NCBI GenBank assembly: GCA_020796225.1 | Contig: CM036753.1 | Span: forward strand, 70,299,865-70,363,864 | Source of the DNA: Arion vulgaris | Lineage: Eukaryota > Mollusca > Gastropoda > Stylommatophora > Arionidae | Length of the DNA: 64,000 nucleotides | Direction of reading: 5' to 3' | In this document: piece after piece, positions 23,590 to 34,254 of the stretch | Numbering within the stretch: the stretch's first letter is position 1 | Layout: each line of letters begins with the position of its first letter | Translations under genes and position numbers: made by a program | Notes under the pieces: generated by a model | The model's input: the letters and a program-made list of their open reading frames with translations, nothing else | Databases searched by the model: none | Told to the model about the DNA's origin: nothing

Positions 23590-23677
23590 CTTAATCGTCT
23601 CTTGTGATGTGTGTGGTAGGTAACAGTGTTTCTATTCTTTACACCCCTAATTTGGGTGCTGGTAACCACTCGGGCGA
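23590..23677 (-). repeat. SINE-B 5' fragment
   Basis: Reverse complement of the head of the 39147-39405 copy (GGTAACCACTCGG, TTCTATTCTTTACACCCC). Confidence 0.75.
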
Positions 23678-23835
23678 AATCAAATGTTTTGGTGCAAGCT
23701 TTTTTGTAATAGGAATCCGCTACAGAATTGGACATCATTTTGAAGAAGATGGAAAAAAAAAAGCTCATACAAAAGTTGTATTCATGTTTGTTTCTTCATA
23801 TTGTTGTGTTAAATAGAATCACTAACTCTACTCGA

Positions 23836-24064
23836 GGGTCTCTGTGGCTAAGGGGTTAAGCCCTTGCCTTGCGAGCCGAAGGTCATGGGTTCAGATCCGG
23901 ACCGCACCATTCTGTTCACGAGTTTTTTCAGAGACCCTAGGATTGTTGCTGGAGCTACGGAGTTCGTGCTCTGTGCAATACTCTCAACAGGTGACGTGCC
24001 ATTTCTGCGGAGAATGACCAAGCCATATGTGGTAAAAACAATGAAGTCAATCCTTCGGCTTTAA
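23836..24064 (+). repeat. SINE-E copy (tRNA-derived)
   Basis: The head GTGGCTAAGGGGTTAAGCCC and GGTTCAGATCC are tRNA-like A and B boxes. The body has GCTACGGAGTTCGTGCTCTG and CTCTCAACAGGTGACGTGCC. A reversed copy lies at 35672-35912 and a truncated one at 53336-53510. Confidence 0.85.
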
Positions 24065-24186
24065 AACCCCTTTTAAAACTAACTCATGATTGTTATTTGC
24101 AAAATCATTTTTTGTATGTGTGTCACTGCAGAAAGACATAAATGACAATTTAATAGTATATTTTGCCTTTTTTTTCTATTTCCTAG

Positions 24187-24315
24187 TCAATCTGAAATTC
24201 AGGAACTTCGTAAAACTGTGAAAAAGATGGAGGAAGAAAACCAGACACTTCTTCATGATGTTCAGACAATCCGAAATTTGCTAGAAGCAGAGACATCACA
24301 GGAGCAATTAAATCT
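24187..24315 (+). CDS. Gene 1, exon 12 (coiled coil)
   Basis: After TATTTCCTAG the first T completes Asp. The exon then reads QSEIQELRKTVKKMEEENQT, and later RNLLEAETSQEQLN. It ends with CT before donor GTAGGT. The CT is completed by the C of the microexon to Leu. This is the last clear coiled-coil segment. Confidence 0.9.
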
Positions 24316-24439
24316 GTAGGTCTTTTTTATCATAGTTATTTTTAAAACTGATGATGCTATCTATTATAAATCAGTGTAAAAAAAAAGTCCAGTGACTAGA
24401 ACTGGATTTCCATGCTAATATAACAATTTAGTTGATAAT

Positions 24440-25037
24440 CAACAGCTCTGAGTACATTGAAGCATTGCTGACAAGTGACGGAAAGGTTATAAAAGAAGGC
24501 TGAGTGTTGCTTTGCAAAAAGTAAAAGAACTATTAAACCTATGGAAGGGAACTGACATAAGAACAAAACTCAAGTGTTTAAAGAAAGTATGTTTTTTCCT
24601 TGGCAATGTATGGCTGTGAGACATGAACCATTGAAAAAGCGGTATAGATGATCATCAATGCCTTTGAATACAAATGCTACAGAAGAGTACTTAGAATATA
24701 ATAGACAGAGAAGGGAACAAATGCTTCTGTTTTACAACAGCTTGATATTAAAGAGAGTTGGTTATTGAAGAACATAAAAACAAAAAAATTAAATATTTCG
24801 GACACATGAAACGACATGAGTGCCTAGAGAAGATAATTTTGGAGGGAACAGTGCCCTGAAGAAGACTGAATGGAAGACCTAGAAGACGATGAGTGCAGGA
24901 TGTCATTGACAAGCTGAGAATGACTGCTGCTGACGTCTGGCATCTTGCACAGAATGGAGAGTTTTCAGGACTGCTGTCATGGGAGCCAAGTTCCTGAATG
25001 ACCAGCTACTTGATGATGAGATTGTAGTTTGCAGATC
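24440..25037 (+). mobile_element. LINE-W remnant, reverse-transcriptase C-terminal region
   Basis: Broken frames show KYFGHMKRHECLEKIILEGT and a following NGRPRRR..QDVIDKLRMTA block, as in 52690-53068. Many stops. Its end is interrupted by the hAT element at 25046. Confidence 0.65.
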
Positions 25038-25045
25038 TGTGTCAC

Positions 25046-25212
25046 CAGGGGCGGCTCGTCATTAAGGGCCAGTGGGGCCTGGCCCCACCAATAATCAAAA
25101 GGGGGGAAAACTTTCATGAATAGACAAGTAATAGTAAATATTCCAAAAACCATGATTGTTCAGAAAAGTTGTGTCTGGCCCCACATAGAAAAATGACTAC
25201 GAGCAGCCACTG
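25046..25212. mobile_element. hAT miniature transposon (MITE), complete
   Basis: 167 bp with termini CAGGGGCGGCTCGT and ACGAGCAGCCACTG (imperfect inverted repeats), flanked by a perfect 8-bp duplication TGTGTCAC at 25038-25045 and 25213-25220. It has no coding capacity. Another copy begins at 63918. It is unrelated to the SPIN-like element at 7530 apart from belonging to the hAT type. Confidence 0.88.
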
Positions 25213-25220
25213 TGTGTCAC

Positions 25221-25620
25221 CATAACAGTCTTTCGAAATTTCTATGTATTATAGTCGAGCAGTTCTGCCTCTGTTGTTCTCATGTTTCAAGTCATCTACC
25301 ACATCTTGTATCCATTTTCACCGTGGTTTTCTTCTTCTCAGCTTTCCCATAATGCCTCCCTCATAATTGTCTTCCCCAAACTTTCATTTTTAAAAAAGCT
25401 TTATCCAAAATACTTAACTTTTCTCAATCTTAAATGTCTCACCAACTAATTTTTCTTCAAATCTGAGTTCATGTTGAGTAGAACTGTTTGTTGCTTTCTC
25501 TATATTTGAAATTGTATATAAATCCAAGTACAGTTAATTCTACAGCTTCTTGGTCTACATTGACTTCGATTTTGTGTTCCTTAACCTTACGTTATTGTCA
25601 ATACTCATGACAGACACTCG
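25221..25620 (-). mobile_element. LINE remnant
   Basis: On the minus strand, pieces such as KWIQDVVDDLKHENNRGRTA mark the same C-terminal tail as other LINE-W-like copies. Decayed. Confidence 0.5.
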
Positions 25621-25797
25621 TGGCGATCCATGATCGCCTACACCAGCTGGCATGGCACATGATGATGATACTGATGATGAACCCTATTTTGATTTATATT
25701 AGTTAGCTCCTTTTATTCGCATCTCAGTTATTTAGTATTTGATAAAGATCTCTGTTGAAACATCAACTTTGCTTCTTAGTGAACAACTGTTAAATTG

Positions 25798-25869
25798 TTT
25801 ATAATAATAATAATCTGATCGTTATATGTTACATAGGGCAAGCAATTTCTCCGTGCCACCCTATCCTGG
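25798..25869 (-). mobile_element. LINE-R 3' end, outer part
   Basis: (ATA)n, then GTTATATGTTACATAGGGC and CACCCTATCCTGG, match 43180-43245. The match stops at 25869 and resumes at about 26211, on the far side of the LINE-K insert. Confidence 0.75.
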
Positions 25870-26210
25870 TTATTGGTTACTAAACTGACGTCATTGCACT
25901 CTGGGCAGACCCATAGGTGCTCAGTCTCCCCAACAGATATTGATGATTATGCATACTGATGGTTAAGTGGCTCGCTGATTAAACACAATCCTAACTCTGC
26001 CTCTAAGGCATTCAGCTCTAAGTGTACACTGGGTAAAACCAAACTGCCTAAATCGCTGGATCGATTCAACATCTATTTTAATGTCCTCATCCAACAAGCA
26101 GTTGCGTAGAGACCGAAGAACATCCCCCTTATCCATTTTCAACTCCCCAACAACTGATGCTGTTGATGCTAGCCTGTCCACTCGCTTATTACCGTAAACA
26201 CTCTTTTCTG
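25870..26210 (-). mobile_element. LINE-K RNase H remnant, nested in LINE-R
   Basis: The minus strand reads YGNKRVDRLASTASVVGELK and then LLDEDIKIDVESIQRF, matching the end of an RNase H domain and its downstream segment. It ends at the TGGGCAGACCCATAGGTGCT motif shared by other LINE-K copies. Confidence 0.8.
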
Positions 26211-26700
26211 GGCAACTCACCTAATCTCCTCCATGGAACTGAAACTTCTTGCCTCTCTCAGCAAAGTTCGTTTCACTGTCTTCTTAGGTCGCCCGCTCTT
26301 TCTTGAACCTTGTGCATCCCACTTCAGTGCCTACTTTGATATTCTTTGGTCATTTCTTCTCAAGGTGTATCCAACATATCTCCATCTTCTTCTTCTTATA
26401 ACAGTTGTTACTAGTGGTTGACCAGACATTTCTCTGATTTCATCACTTCTTTGGAATTTGTTCCATTTTATATTCATTATTTTTCACAGACATCTATTTT
26501 CAAATGCACTCAACTTGCTTTCTATATCGCTAGTCATTTTCCAACTCTTTCTGGCATATGTTAGGATTGATACAACATTTGAATTGAAAATTCGTAATTT
26601 AGTTTTAATACTATATAACTTGTAGTTCCACATTGTATTTAGACTTTTAAAAGCTGATGTTGCTTTGATAATTTGTAGCATAATTTCTTTTTTAACATTT
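26211..26700 (-). mobile_element. LINE-R reverse-transcriptase C-terminal part
   Basis: The minus strand reads, from 26681, MLQIIKATSAFKSLNTMWNY, then SIKTKLRIFNSNVVSILTYA and a KMTSDIESKL block. This is the region after the RT catalytic fold in non-LTR elements. It continues, broken, to the SSMEEI end seen at 43251. Confidence 0.8.
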
Positions 26701-26817
26701 CTTATGCAAAAAAATTGCTACCTAAATACGAAAAATTGCTACCTACAATAGGTGAATTGTTTATCACTTTGTTTATTTATCATTTCACTGACACAATTAT
26801 TTATCTTCTATCTTTAG

Positions 26818-26837
26818 CAAGCGGTCACAATCTGCAC
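26818..26837 (+). CDS. Gene 1, exon 13 (20-base microexon)
   Basis: CAAGCGGTCACAATCTGCAC lies between TCTATCTTTAG and the strong donor GTAAGT. Its first C completes Leu (CT+C). Six codons read KRSQSA. The last C joins AG of exon 14 to give Gln. Both joins are in phase, which chance would not readily give for such a short segment. Confidence 0.8.
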
Positions 26838-27061
26838 GTAAGTAATAATGTTTATTTTTTTTATTATATTTAACTCATTCCGTACCAACTGACACAGGGT
26901 GGGCCAAGATCGTATATTAAAATAACCCTACTGCACACTGCGTCAAGCATTGTTTAATTAAAAAGTACTTATAAATTTACATCAACGCATTCTGATTCAA
27001 TTACTGTTTTTAATCTACAGCAAAGCTATCTATTTCAAGATAGTGATCCGATCAAAAGTTT

Positions 27062-27325
27062 AGTAATAAAATGTGAAACACGTAAACAAAGTACTGTAGT
27101 TTTACAAATTACAAAAACAATGACAATATACAGCAACGTTTCGACCAACAAGGCCTTTATCAAGCAAACAAACAACAGGAGTGATGAATTAAAAAAAGTA
27201 CTAACATACAGACAACTACACATGGACACAAACGTTTCTAATCTTGTTGGTCGATACGTTGCTGTATATTGTCATTGTTTTTGTAATTTGTAAAACTACA
27301 GTACTTTGTTTACGTGTTTCGCCAA
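27062..27325. mobile_element. Penelope-like terminal repeats, inverted pair
   Basis: A plus-oriented copy (about 27075-27175) with GTACTGTAGTTTTACAAA, ACGTTTCGACC and AGGCCTTTATCAAGC faces a minus-oriented copy (27232-27325). About 60 bases of other sequence separate them. Similar pieces are at 37062, 38199, 56965 and 57690. No Penelope-type reverse transcriptase is present. Confidence 0.6.
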
Positions 27326-27329
27326 TCAA

Positions 27330-27835
27330 ATAGTTTTACGGCAGTCTTATCTATACTGTAAAAAAATGTGTTAATTTAATGAAATTTATATTAATTGAAA
27401 TATTTTGTGGAAGTCTATTTTGTCAAATAGGACTCAAAGAGGCTAGTTTATATGTGAATATATAAAGTCAAAAATATAATGTTCAGGATAGTCAAATAAA
27501 TGTAGATAGCACATAATACAAGACCAAAGAGGAAATGACATTATAAGAAATAGCACCAGAAAATATAACAAATATTAGGCATGTTTGATTCTTCTTTTTC
27601 TTCTTTCTTTTGACTTTCTCTGCTTTTTGCCTTTAGACATCACAGGTTTAATTAATGATCGGTTTCCGAACTAGTGCACGCTTGGTTGCTTAATATGCTG
27701 TGGTATTGTGTGGAGTTTAAGATGTCTGTAACTCCATCAATATTTGAATAGTACAAGTATATTAATAAATGGAATGTCATTTATAGCTTTCAAAGTTTGG
27801 TAAAGGTTATAAAAATTTCGAATTTTTATAATTTT
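27330..27835. other. Intronic DNA, nothing recognised
   Basis: A+T-rich sequence with no supported feature. Confidence 0.5.
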
Positions 27836-27842
27836 CTTGCAG

Positions 27843-27886
27843 AGTCCTTGCAGGAAGAAATGACAAAAACAGAAGGATCTGAAATG
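27843..27886 (+). CDS. Gene 1, exon 14
   Basis: After TTTTCTTGCAG, AG completes Gln, followed by SLQEEMTKTEGSEM and donor GTAAAA. It ends in phase 0. With the microexon the stretch reads KRSQSAQSLQEEMTKTEG. It is a short polar linker after the coil. Confidence 0.8.
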
Positions 27887-27919
27887 GTAAAAATAAGCTT
27901 TAATTTTTCTCATCACTAT

Positions 27920-28326
27920 ATCTTCTTCTTCTTCTGCATTCTCACTAGATTGGGATTTCGGATTCTCTAATAAAGGCAGCTGGCTGCCTCAGATTATCAG
28001 CCACGCCATACAGTTTGTCTTAGATGCTAGTGTAAGTGGGCCACCTCTTTCTTCTAAAGTCTGCATATTGGGGGCAGTTCTGTAGGATATAATTCCTATT
28101 ATTTCTGCTTCCCAGTTTGTGCCGACCTCTTCCAGCAGTAAGTTTTGGCCACCCTTTTGATGGTAGGTCTGACATTCTTACTGCATGGCTAAATCACTGA
28201 TGCAGATTGGCGACCGTAGAATCCGTTATCCCATTCCTCATTGTGAGGAGTGTTGCACCATGTTATGCGCCTTACGGCCTGGTGCATCCGTTTTCTGCAA
28301 GCATTTGTTTCGGTTAGCATTCCTAG
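27920..28326 (-). repeat. Dispersed repeat with (GAA)n tail, unclassified
   Basis: It begins with CTTCTTCTTCTTCTG (a reversed tail, as in SINE-A and LINE ends) and is fused to SINE-B. I found no second copy of its body in the window. Confidence 0.35.
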
Positions 28327-28443
28327 TGGACACATGCATCCGATTTCAGCCAAACCTTCTTAGTCGCCTCTTACGGCATGCGTGTCAGGTAACAGTGGTT
28401 CTATTCTTTACACCCCAAATTTGGGCCCGGTAACCACTCGGCG
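28327..28443 (-). repeat. SINE-B fragment
   Basis: CGATTTCAGCCAAAC, TTAGTCGCCTCTTACG, TTCTATTCTTTACACCCCAA and GGTAACCACTCGG, reverse of 39147-39280. Confidence 0.85.
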
Positions 28444-28483
28444 TCATCGCTATATGATCTTAACCCTTTCTATCTTTTGAGCC

Positions 28484-29930
28484 GATATACTGTCTCCCAG
28501 TATTTGTTAAGATAACTCAAAGTTAGTATACTGTCTCCCAGTATTTGTTAAGATAACACAAAGTCAGTATACTGTCTCCCAGTATTTGTTAAGATAACAC
28601 AAAGTCAGTATACTGTCTCACAGTATTAGTTAAGATAACACAAAGTCAGTATACTGTCTCCAAGTATATGTTAAGATAGCACAAAGTCAGTATACTGTCT
28701 CCCAGTATTTGTTAAGATAACACAAAGTCAGTATACTGTCTCCCATTATTTGTTAAGATAACACAGTCAGTATACTGTCTCCAAGTATATGTTAAGATAG
28801 CACAAAGTCAGTATACTGTCTCCCAGTATTTGTTAAGATAACACAAAGTCAGTATACTGTCTCCAAGTATATGTTAAGATAACACAAAGTCAGTATACTA
28901 GCACCCAGTATTTGTTAAGATAACACAAAGTCAGTATACTGTCTCCAAGTATATGTTAAGATAACACAAAGTCAGTATACTGTCTCCAAGTATATGTTAA
29001 GATAACACAAAGTCAGTATACTGTCTCCAAGTATATGTTAAGATAACATAAAGTCAGTATACTGTCACCCAGTATTAGTTAAGATAACACAAAGTCAGTA
29101 TACTGTCTCCCAGTATTAGTTAAGATAACACAAAGTCAGTATACTGTCTCCCAGTATTAGTTAAGATAACACAAAGTCAGTATACTGTCTCCAAGTATAT
29201 GTTAAGATAACACAAAGTCAGTATACTGTCTCCCAGTATTTGTTAAGATAACATAAAGTCAGTATACTGTCTCCAAGTATTTGTTAAGATGATACAAAGT
29301 CAGTATACTGTCTCCCAGTATTTGTTAAGATAACACAAAGTCAGTATACTGTCTCCCAGTATTAGTTAAGATAACACAAAGTCAGTATACTGTCTCCAAG
29401 TATATGTTAAGATAACACAGTCAGTATACTGTCTCCCAGTATTTGTTAAGATAACATAAAGTCAGTATACTGTCTCCAAGTATTTGTTAAGATGATACAA
29501 AGTCAGTATACTGTCTCCCAGTATTTGTTAAGATAACACAAAGTCAGTATACTGTCTCCCAGTATTAGTTAAGATAACACAAAGTCAGTAAGTATACTGT
29601 CTCCAAGTATATGTTAAGATAACATAAAGTCAGTATACTGTCTCCCAGTATTTGTTAAGATAACACAAAGTCAGTATACTGTCTCCAAGTATATGTTAAG
29701 ATAACACAAAGTCAGTATACTGTCTCCAAGTATATGTTAAGATAACATAAAGTCAGTATACTGTCTCCAAGTATATGTTAAGATAACATAAAGTCAGTAT
29801 ACTGTCTCCCAGTATTAGTTAAGATAACACAAAGTCAGTATACTGTCTCCAAGTATATGTTAAGATAACACAAAGTCAGTATACTGTCTCCCATTATTTG
29901 TTAAGATAGCATAAGTCAATATACTGTCTT
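28484..29930. repeat. 41-bp minisatellite, about 35 copies
   Basis: The unit is TATACTGTCTCCCAGTATTT plus GTTAAGATAACACAAAGTCAG. Three sub-types differ at AGTATTTG, AGTATATG and AGTATTAG. Blocks of the same sub-type order recur (for example 29200-29400 and 29400-29600), showing amplification of multi-unit segments. It lies in the intron between exons 14 and 15. Confidence 0.97.
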
Positions 29931-29934
29931 CTTT

Positions 29935-30380
29935 CAGTATATATTGCAATATGAATGCGTCCGGAGATAGAACAAATTAGGGAGTTAAAGGGTTAATGTG
30001 GTTCTTGTTTTACTTTATAACAATTGTAAGTGCAGTTAAAAAGTAATTTAACTTGATACATTGTCAATCTATTTTCTGTCAATCTCTGCTTATTTTGATG
30101 TCATCTATCCTACTAACTTATCATCCCCATTCACGCTCTCTTACTCTCTCTCTATCTTGGTGGCCATGTCAACGGTGACCATAAACATGAGAACCCTTAT
30201 GTCTCTAACGCTGTTATTCAATTGTGCTACTGACTTTCTTCAATGTTCTAGGACTGTGCTGGTTGGTATTTCTACTGTGTTGTCCTCCCTCGTTCTTTAT
30301 CATTTTTATTACTCTCATTATGTTTTCTAATTCTATCATTCTTATCTTTGCAGACCTAGAATAATGTGAATATATCTGGA
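29935..30380. other. Intronic DNA, nothing recognised
   Basis: T-rich sequence. An open frame of 89 codons at 30061 is hydrophobic with no recognised domain. Confidence 0.4.
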
Positions 30381-30384
30381 AAAA

Positions 30385-30845
30385 TATCAGATTGTCTTAT
30401 ATATTCTTCTGTGTGGGGAAAGTGCTCCACCAATAATCATATAATTTATTTCACTAAATTCGCACAGCCTTTCTCCATTATTTAACTTTGTACCCATTCC
30501 ATGTTTCCCAATTATTCTTTCTCTGTCACTGTTGTCATTTTCCACTTGTACAGTGAAATCCCCAATAATCACAACACAAACACATCATGTTTAGGGACAT
30601 TTGCTATTGTTGCTTGTTGGCTCTCATAGAATTTGTCTTTAATTTCATCTTCTGCATTTTCTTTTGGAGTGTAGAAAACTATAACATATATTTTGGCAAA
30701 TTTTGAGTAAAATTTGGTATTTAAAAAACGATCATTTATTGGTTTCTATTTTAATAGCGTATTGCAGTTGTTTTTTAATTATAAGTGTGACTCCTTTTTT
30801 ATGGTGTACATTATCACTTTCTTGGTTCCCAATTTTTGTTCTCCA
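30385..30845 (-). mobile_element. LINE endonuclease-domain remnant
   Basis: The minus strand reads MIIGDFTVQVENDNSDRERI, then GERLCEFSEINYMIIGG and SPHRRIYK. The GDF and H..T/K elements mark the APE-type endonuclease of a non-LTR retrotransposon. Downstream on that strand the frame is broken. Confidence 0.75.
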
Positions 30846-30934
30846 GAGTCTATATATCCCATATGCCTAAAATTTGCCTAATTTTATATTGTTTCGTTTC
30901 CTTCAATACTTGTGCTAATTTTCAGCTCACATAT

Positions 30935-31905
30935 TATTGCATGATTTTTCACAGTACAACTAATATTGTGACATATTGCTTGATTGTTCACAATATGACT
31001 AATATGGTGACATATTGCATGATTGTTCACAATATGACTCAGATGGTGACATATTGCTTGATTGTTCACAGTATGACTAATATGGTGAATTATATTGCAT
31101 GATTGTTCACAGTATGACTAATATGGTGACATCTTGCATGATTGTTCACAGTATGACTAATATGGTGACATCTTGCATGATTGTTCACAGTATGACTAAT
31201 ATGGTGACATATTGCATGATTGTTCACAGTATGACTTATATGGTGACATCTTGCATGATTGTTCACAATATGATTCATATGGTGACATATTGCTTGTTTG
31301 TTCACAGTATGACTAATATGGTGACATCTTTCATGATTGTTCACAGTATGACTAATATGGTGACATATTGATTGATTGTTCACAGTACGACTCATATGGT
31401 GACATCTTGCATGATTGTTCACAGTATGACTCATATGGTGACATATTGCTTGATTGCTCACAGTATGACTCATATGGTGACATATTGCTTGATTGTTCAC
31501 AGTACGACTCATATGGTGACATATTGCTTGATTGTTCACAGTATGACTCATATGGGGACATATTGATTGATTGTTCACAGTACGACTCATACAGTGACAT
31601 ATTGCTTGATTGTTCACAGTATGACTCATATGGTGACATATTGCTTGATTGCTCACAGTATGACTCATATGGTGACATATTGCTTGATTGTTCACAGTAC
31701 AACTCATATGGTGACATATTGCTTGATTGTTCACAGTATGACTCATATGGTGACATATTGCTTGATTTTTCACAATATGACTCATATGGTGACATATTGC
31801 ATGATTGTTCACAATATGATTCATATGGTGACATATTGCTTGATTGTTCACAATATGACTTATATGGCGACATATTGCTTGATTGTTCACAGTATGACTC
31901 ATATG
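30935..31905. repeat. 39-bp minisatellite, about 25 copies, abutting exon 15
   Basis: The unit is GATTGTTCACAGTATGACTC plus ATATGGTGACATATTGCTT. Units up to about 31360 mostly carry GACTAATATG (a TAA in the exon 15 frame). Units after it mostly carry GACTCATATG and are open in that frame, so a continuous frame of about 14 units leads into exon 15. The unit is 13 codons. Open frames on the other strand are shadows. Confidence 0.95.
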
Positions 31906-32028
31906 GTCAGAACCAAGATGCTCTCTTTAGAAAATCTCTTGAACTTCGATCAACCAGTGTTCCACCCATGTTGATAGAACCAGGAAAAAGTCAACAAAAG
32001 GGACAATATGGAGCATGTTTTTTTGTCT
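31893..32028 (+). CDS. Gene 1, exon 15
   Basis: The acceptor GATTGTTCACAG belongs to the last unit of the minisatellite. The exon reads YDSYGQNQDALFRKSLELRS, then TSVPPMLIEPGKSQQKGQYG, and ends with one base (T) before the strong donor GTAAGT. It starts in phase 0 as exon 14 requires. The T plus TG of exon 16 gives Leu. An upstream acceptor in any open unit would keep the frame and add 13 residues per unit. The function of this linker is unknown. Confidence 0.75.
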
Positions 32029-32159
32029 GTAAGTACATACATCCCACACTGTTGAAATATTGAAACTTGTAGATACAATGGAGTTCTATATTTATAATCA
32101 CCAGCTGTTGCACACATCTAATTTAATTTATTTGTTGTCTTGCATATGATCATAGAGAA

Positions 32160-32740
32160 TAATCTATTCTACCAAATTTATTTTAACCACCAATTCTATC
32201 AACATTTTCTTGTGTGTTCCGGTACATTTTAAATATTGAATAAATACAAAATTTTCTTTTAAAAACTTAAGTTTTCCTTTTCTTCTTCTTCCTCTTTCAA
32301 CTCCCAACGGAGCACAGGTCTTTAACAAACATCTTCCAGCTCTTCCTATCTTGTGCCATCCCTTCAAATTCTTTCTGTCTTGTCTATCCTTTTAATATCA
32401 GCTTCCAGTTACTGTAACTAGGCATTTCTAGGCTGTCTCCATCTCCTTTTTCCCTGTGGGTTCCAAAACAATGTTAGTCTTGCATTGTTTTCGGTACTCT
32501 TCTCAATGTATGTCCTATCCATCGCTAGCATCTCTTCCTTAGCTCATTTTCCACTGGTATATGCTTAGTTCTTTCTCTGAGTTCATCATTGCAATCTTAT
32601 CATACCATCTCAGTCACTCTATTCTATGTAAACATCAATTTACAAAGTTCTGCAGTCTTCTGGTGGTTTCTTAAGTTGTCCTCCATAAGTTTTCCTTTGT
32701 TGTCCTCCATAAGTTTTCCTTTTAACGACTAGTATTACTT
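32160..32740 (-). mobile_element. LINE 3' end remnant with (GAA)n tail
   Basis: The minus strand at 32270-32360 resembles a terminal W..I.(K)DLC block before GAAGAAGAAG. The rest is decayed. A 25-bp direct duplication (TTGTCCTCCATAAGTTTTCC) lies at about 32673-32722. Confidence 0.5.
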
Positions 32741-32789
32741 TTAGAGGTTAAACAATGAAATATAGTAGTCAGTAATTATACATTAGTAA

Positions 32790-33070
32790 TGAAGATAAAA
32801 TTGGGCACATTCAGGAGATGTGATGAAATTAGAGAAATATGTTATAAGAAAGAGAGGATGGAGATATGATGTCAGTTCTCTAAGAAAAACGACGCTAAGT
32901 AGGCATTGAAGTGGGAAGCAAAGAATTAAAGAAAGAAAGGACATCATTGGGAAACCCTGAAACGAACTGTACTGAAAGAGGTGAGAAATATCGGACTCGA
33001 TTCCGTAGACAAGATTAAACCAGTCGACCAGCACAGAGTGGTATAAATTGCTTTGCATAGACCATATGTA
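32790..33070 (+). mobile_element. LINE-R 3' end remnant
   Basis: Broken frames read ALKWEAKN, then ETLKRTVLKEVRNIGLDSVD, matching the LINE-R tail at 43251-43469. Confidence 0.7.
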
Positions 33071-33429
33071 GTGAATAACTCTACAAGATGGATTTAAAAA
33101 ATAATTAAATAGCTAGTAATTAACAACATTATACAAATTATTAAAATTTCTAGTTGGAAAAAAAGAAACAAGTTAATTAATGTTGGTTATTATTACTTCT
33201 TTAAATTGTTGGTTAAAACAACCTAGTACTTATAGATTTTATTTTCATTTATCCTGCCAGCTAATTTCCCACAATTGGTTTCAAGACTGATTAGTTTTTA
33301 CATGATGCTGGTTGATTTCTAAACTCTGATACAAAGAATATTACCGCTATTCCCTGTCAATATTTTTTAAAGAAATATGCATAGGATTAGCCATGGCTTC
33401 CAGTAACAAAAGGTCGTTCAGCTCAGTTT

Positions 33430-33660
33430 TAAAAAAGAAAATTCCTCTTGATGGGGGTTAACTTTTATATCTGTTTGATATTACACTGTAAAATTTATTG
33501 TATTTTACACAATTCTACAAGTTCATAGTTATTTATTGATAGAGCGTGTTAACAATACTGTTACTTCTTTATGTTAACTTTATTTTGTGACATAATGTTA
33601 TCTTTGTTTTGCATGTTGGGATATTTTGAAAATGAATTAGACTATCTAATAATATTGAAA
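33430..33660 (+). repeat. Dispersed repeat, unclassified
   Basis: TGTTTGATATTACACTGTAA and TTATTTATTGAT motifs and spacing recur at 48515-48700. In both places a SINE-A lies nearby. Confidence 0.5.
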
Positions 33661-33870
33661 TGCAAGGGTCACGTGGCTTAAGAATCTGGTTGCTGAAAGT
33701 TTCGAGTTAAGCCAAAGAATTTTATGACTACAGGGAGGGGGAGGGGGCGCTGAGGATTAGCAAACATATTATCCACAACGATCTGCTAATACAAGAATTA
33801 AAAAGCATGTGAAGTCTGTGACAAAGCCTCTTTGTATGACACTCACAAGTGATCATATGTTTTTTAAAGT

Positions 33871-34120
33871 GTGCCCGTGTAGTGCCGGAGCCCACAAGGG
33901 AAGCAAAGAATAGTACCACTGCGAACTACAAGATGACTGATGTAGGACCTAGGGAAGCTACCTAGTAAATAAAAAGCATCGCAGAAATTGGATGTGCTGG
34001 CCTACTTGTAGGCGCATAACTGGCACAACGTACACTCGCTCTTAGACTCAGATCACATACAAATCATACAGAGTGGTTAACAAGTAGTCGAAATGGAGCG
34101 TTCGAAGAAAAAGAAAAATA
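33871..34120 (+). repeat. SINE-A copy
   Basis: Family landmarks from GTAGTGCCGGAGCCCACAAG to a GTTCGAAGAAAAAG tail. Part of the middle (TCGTAAGAGGCG) is deleted. Confidence 0.88.
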
Positions 34121-34254
34121 CAAAAAAGGTAATATTGTTTGTCACATTTAAGGTTGCTTGATGTACTCAAATATTGTTTTAAATGCAATTACGTTTTCCT
34201 CGTTTTTTGAGTTGACAACCATCTTATGTGATTGTTTTATGTTTCTGAGTGCAG

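Noticed and set aside
28484..29930. CRISPR-like or spaced-repeat array
   Set aside because: Whole 41-bp units repeat without spacers. It is an ordinary minisatellite.
31090..31902. Long minus-strand open frames across the 39-bp array
   Set aside because: The unit length is a multiple of three and stop-free on that strand. There is no exon or domain at either end.
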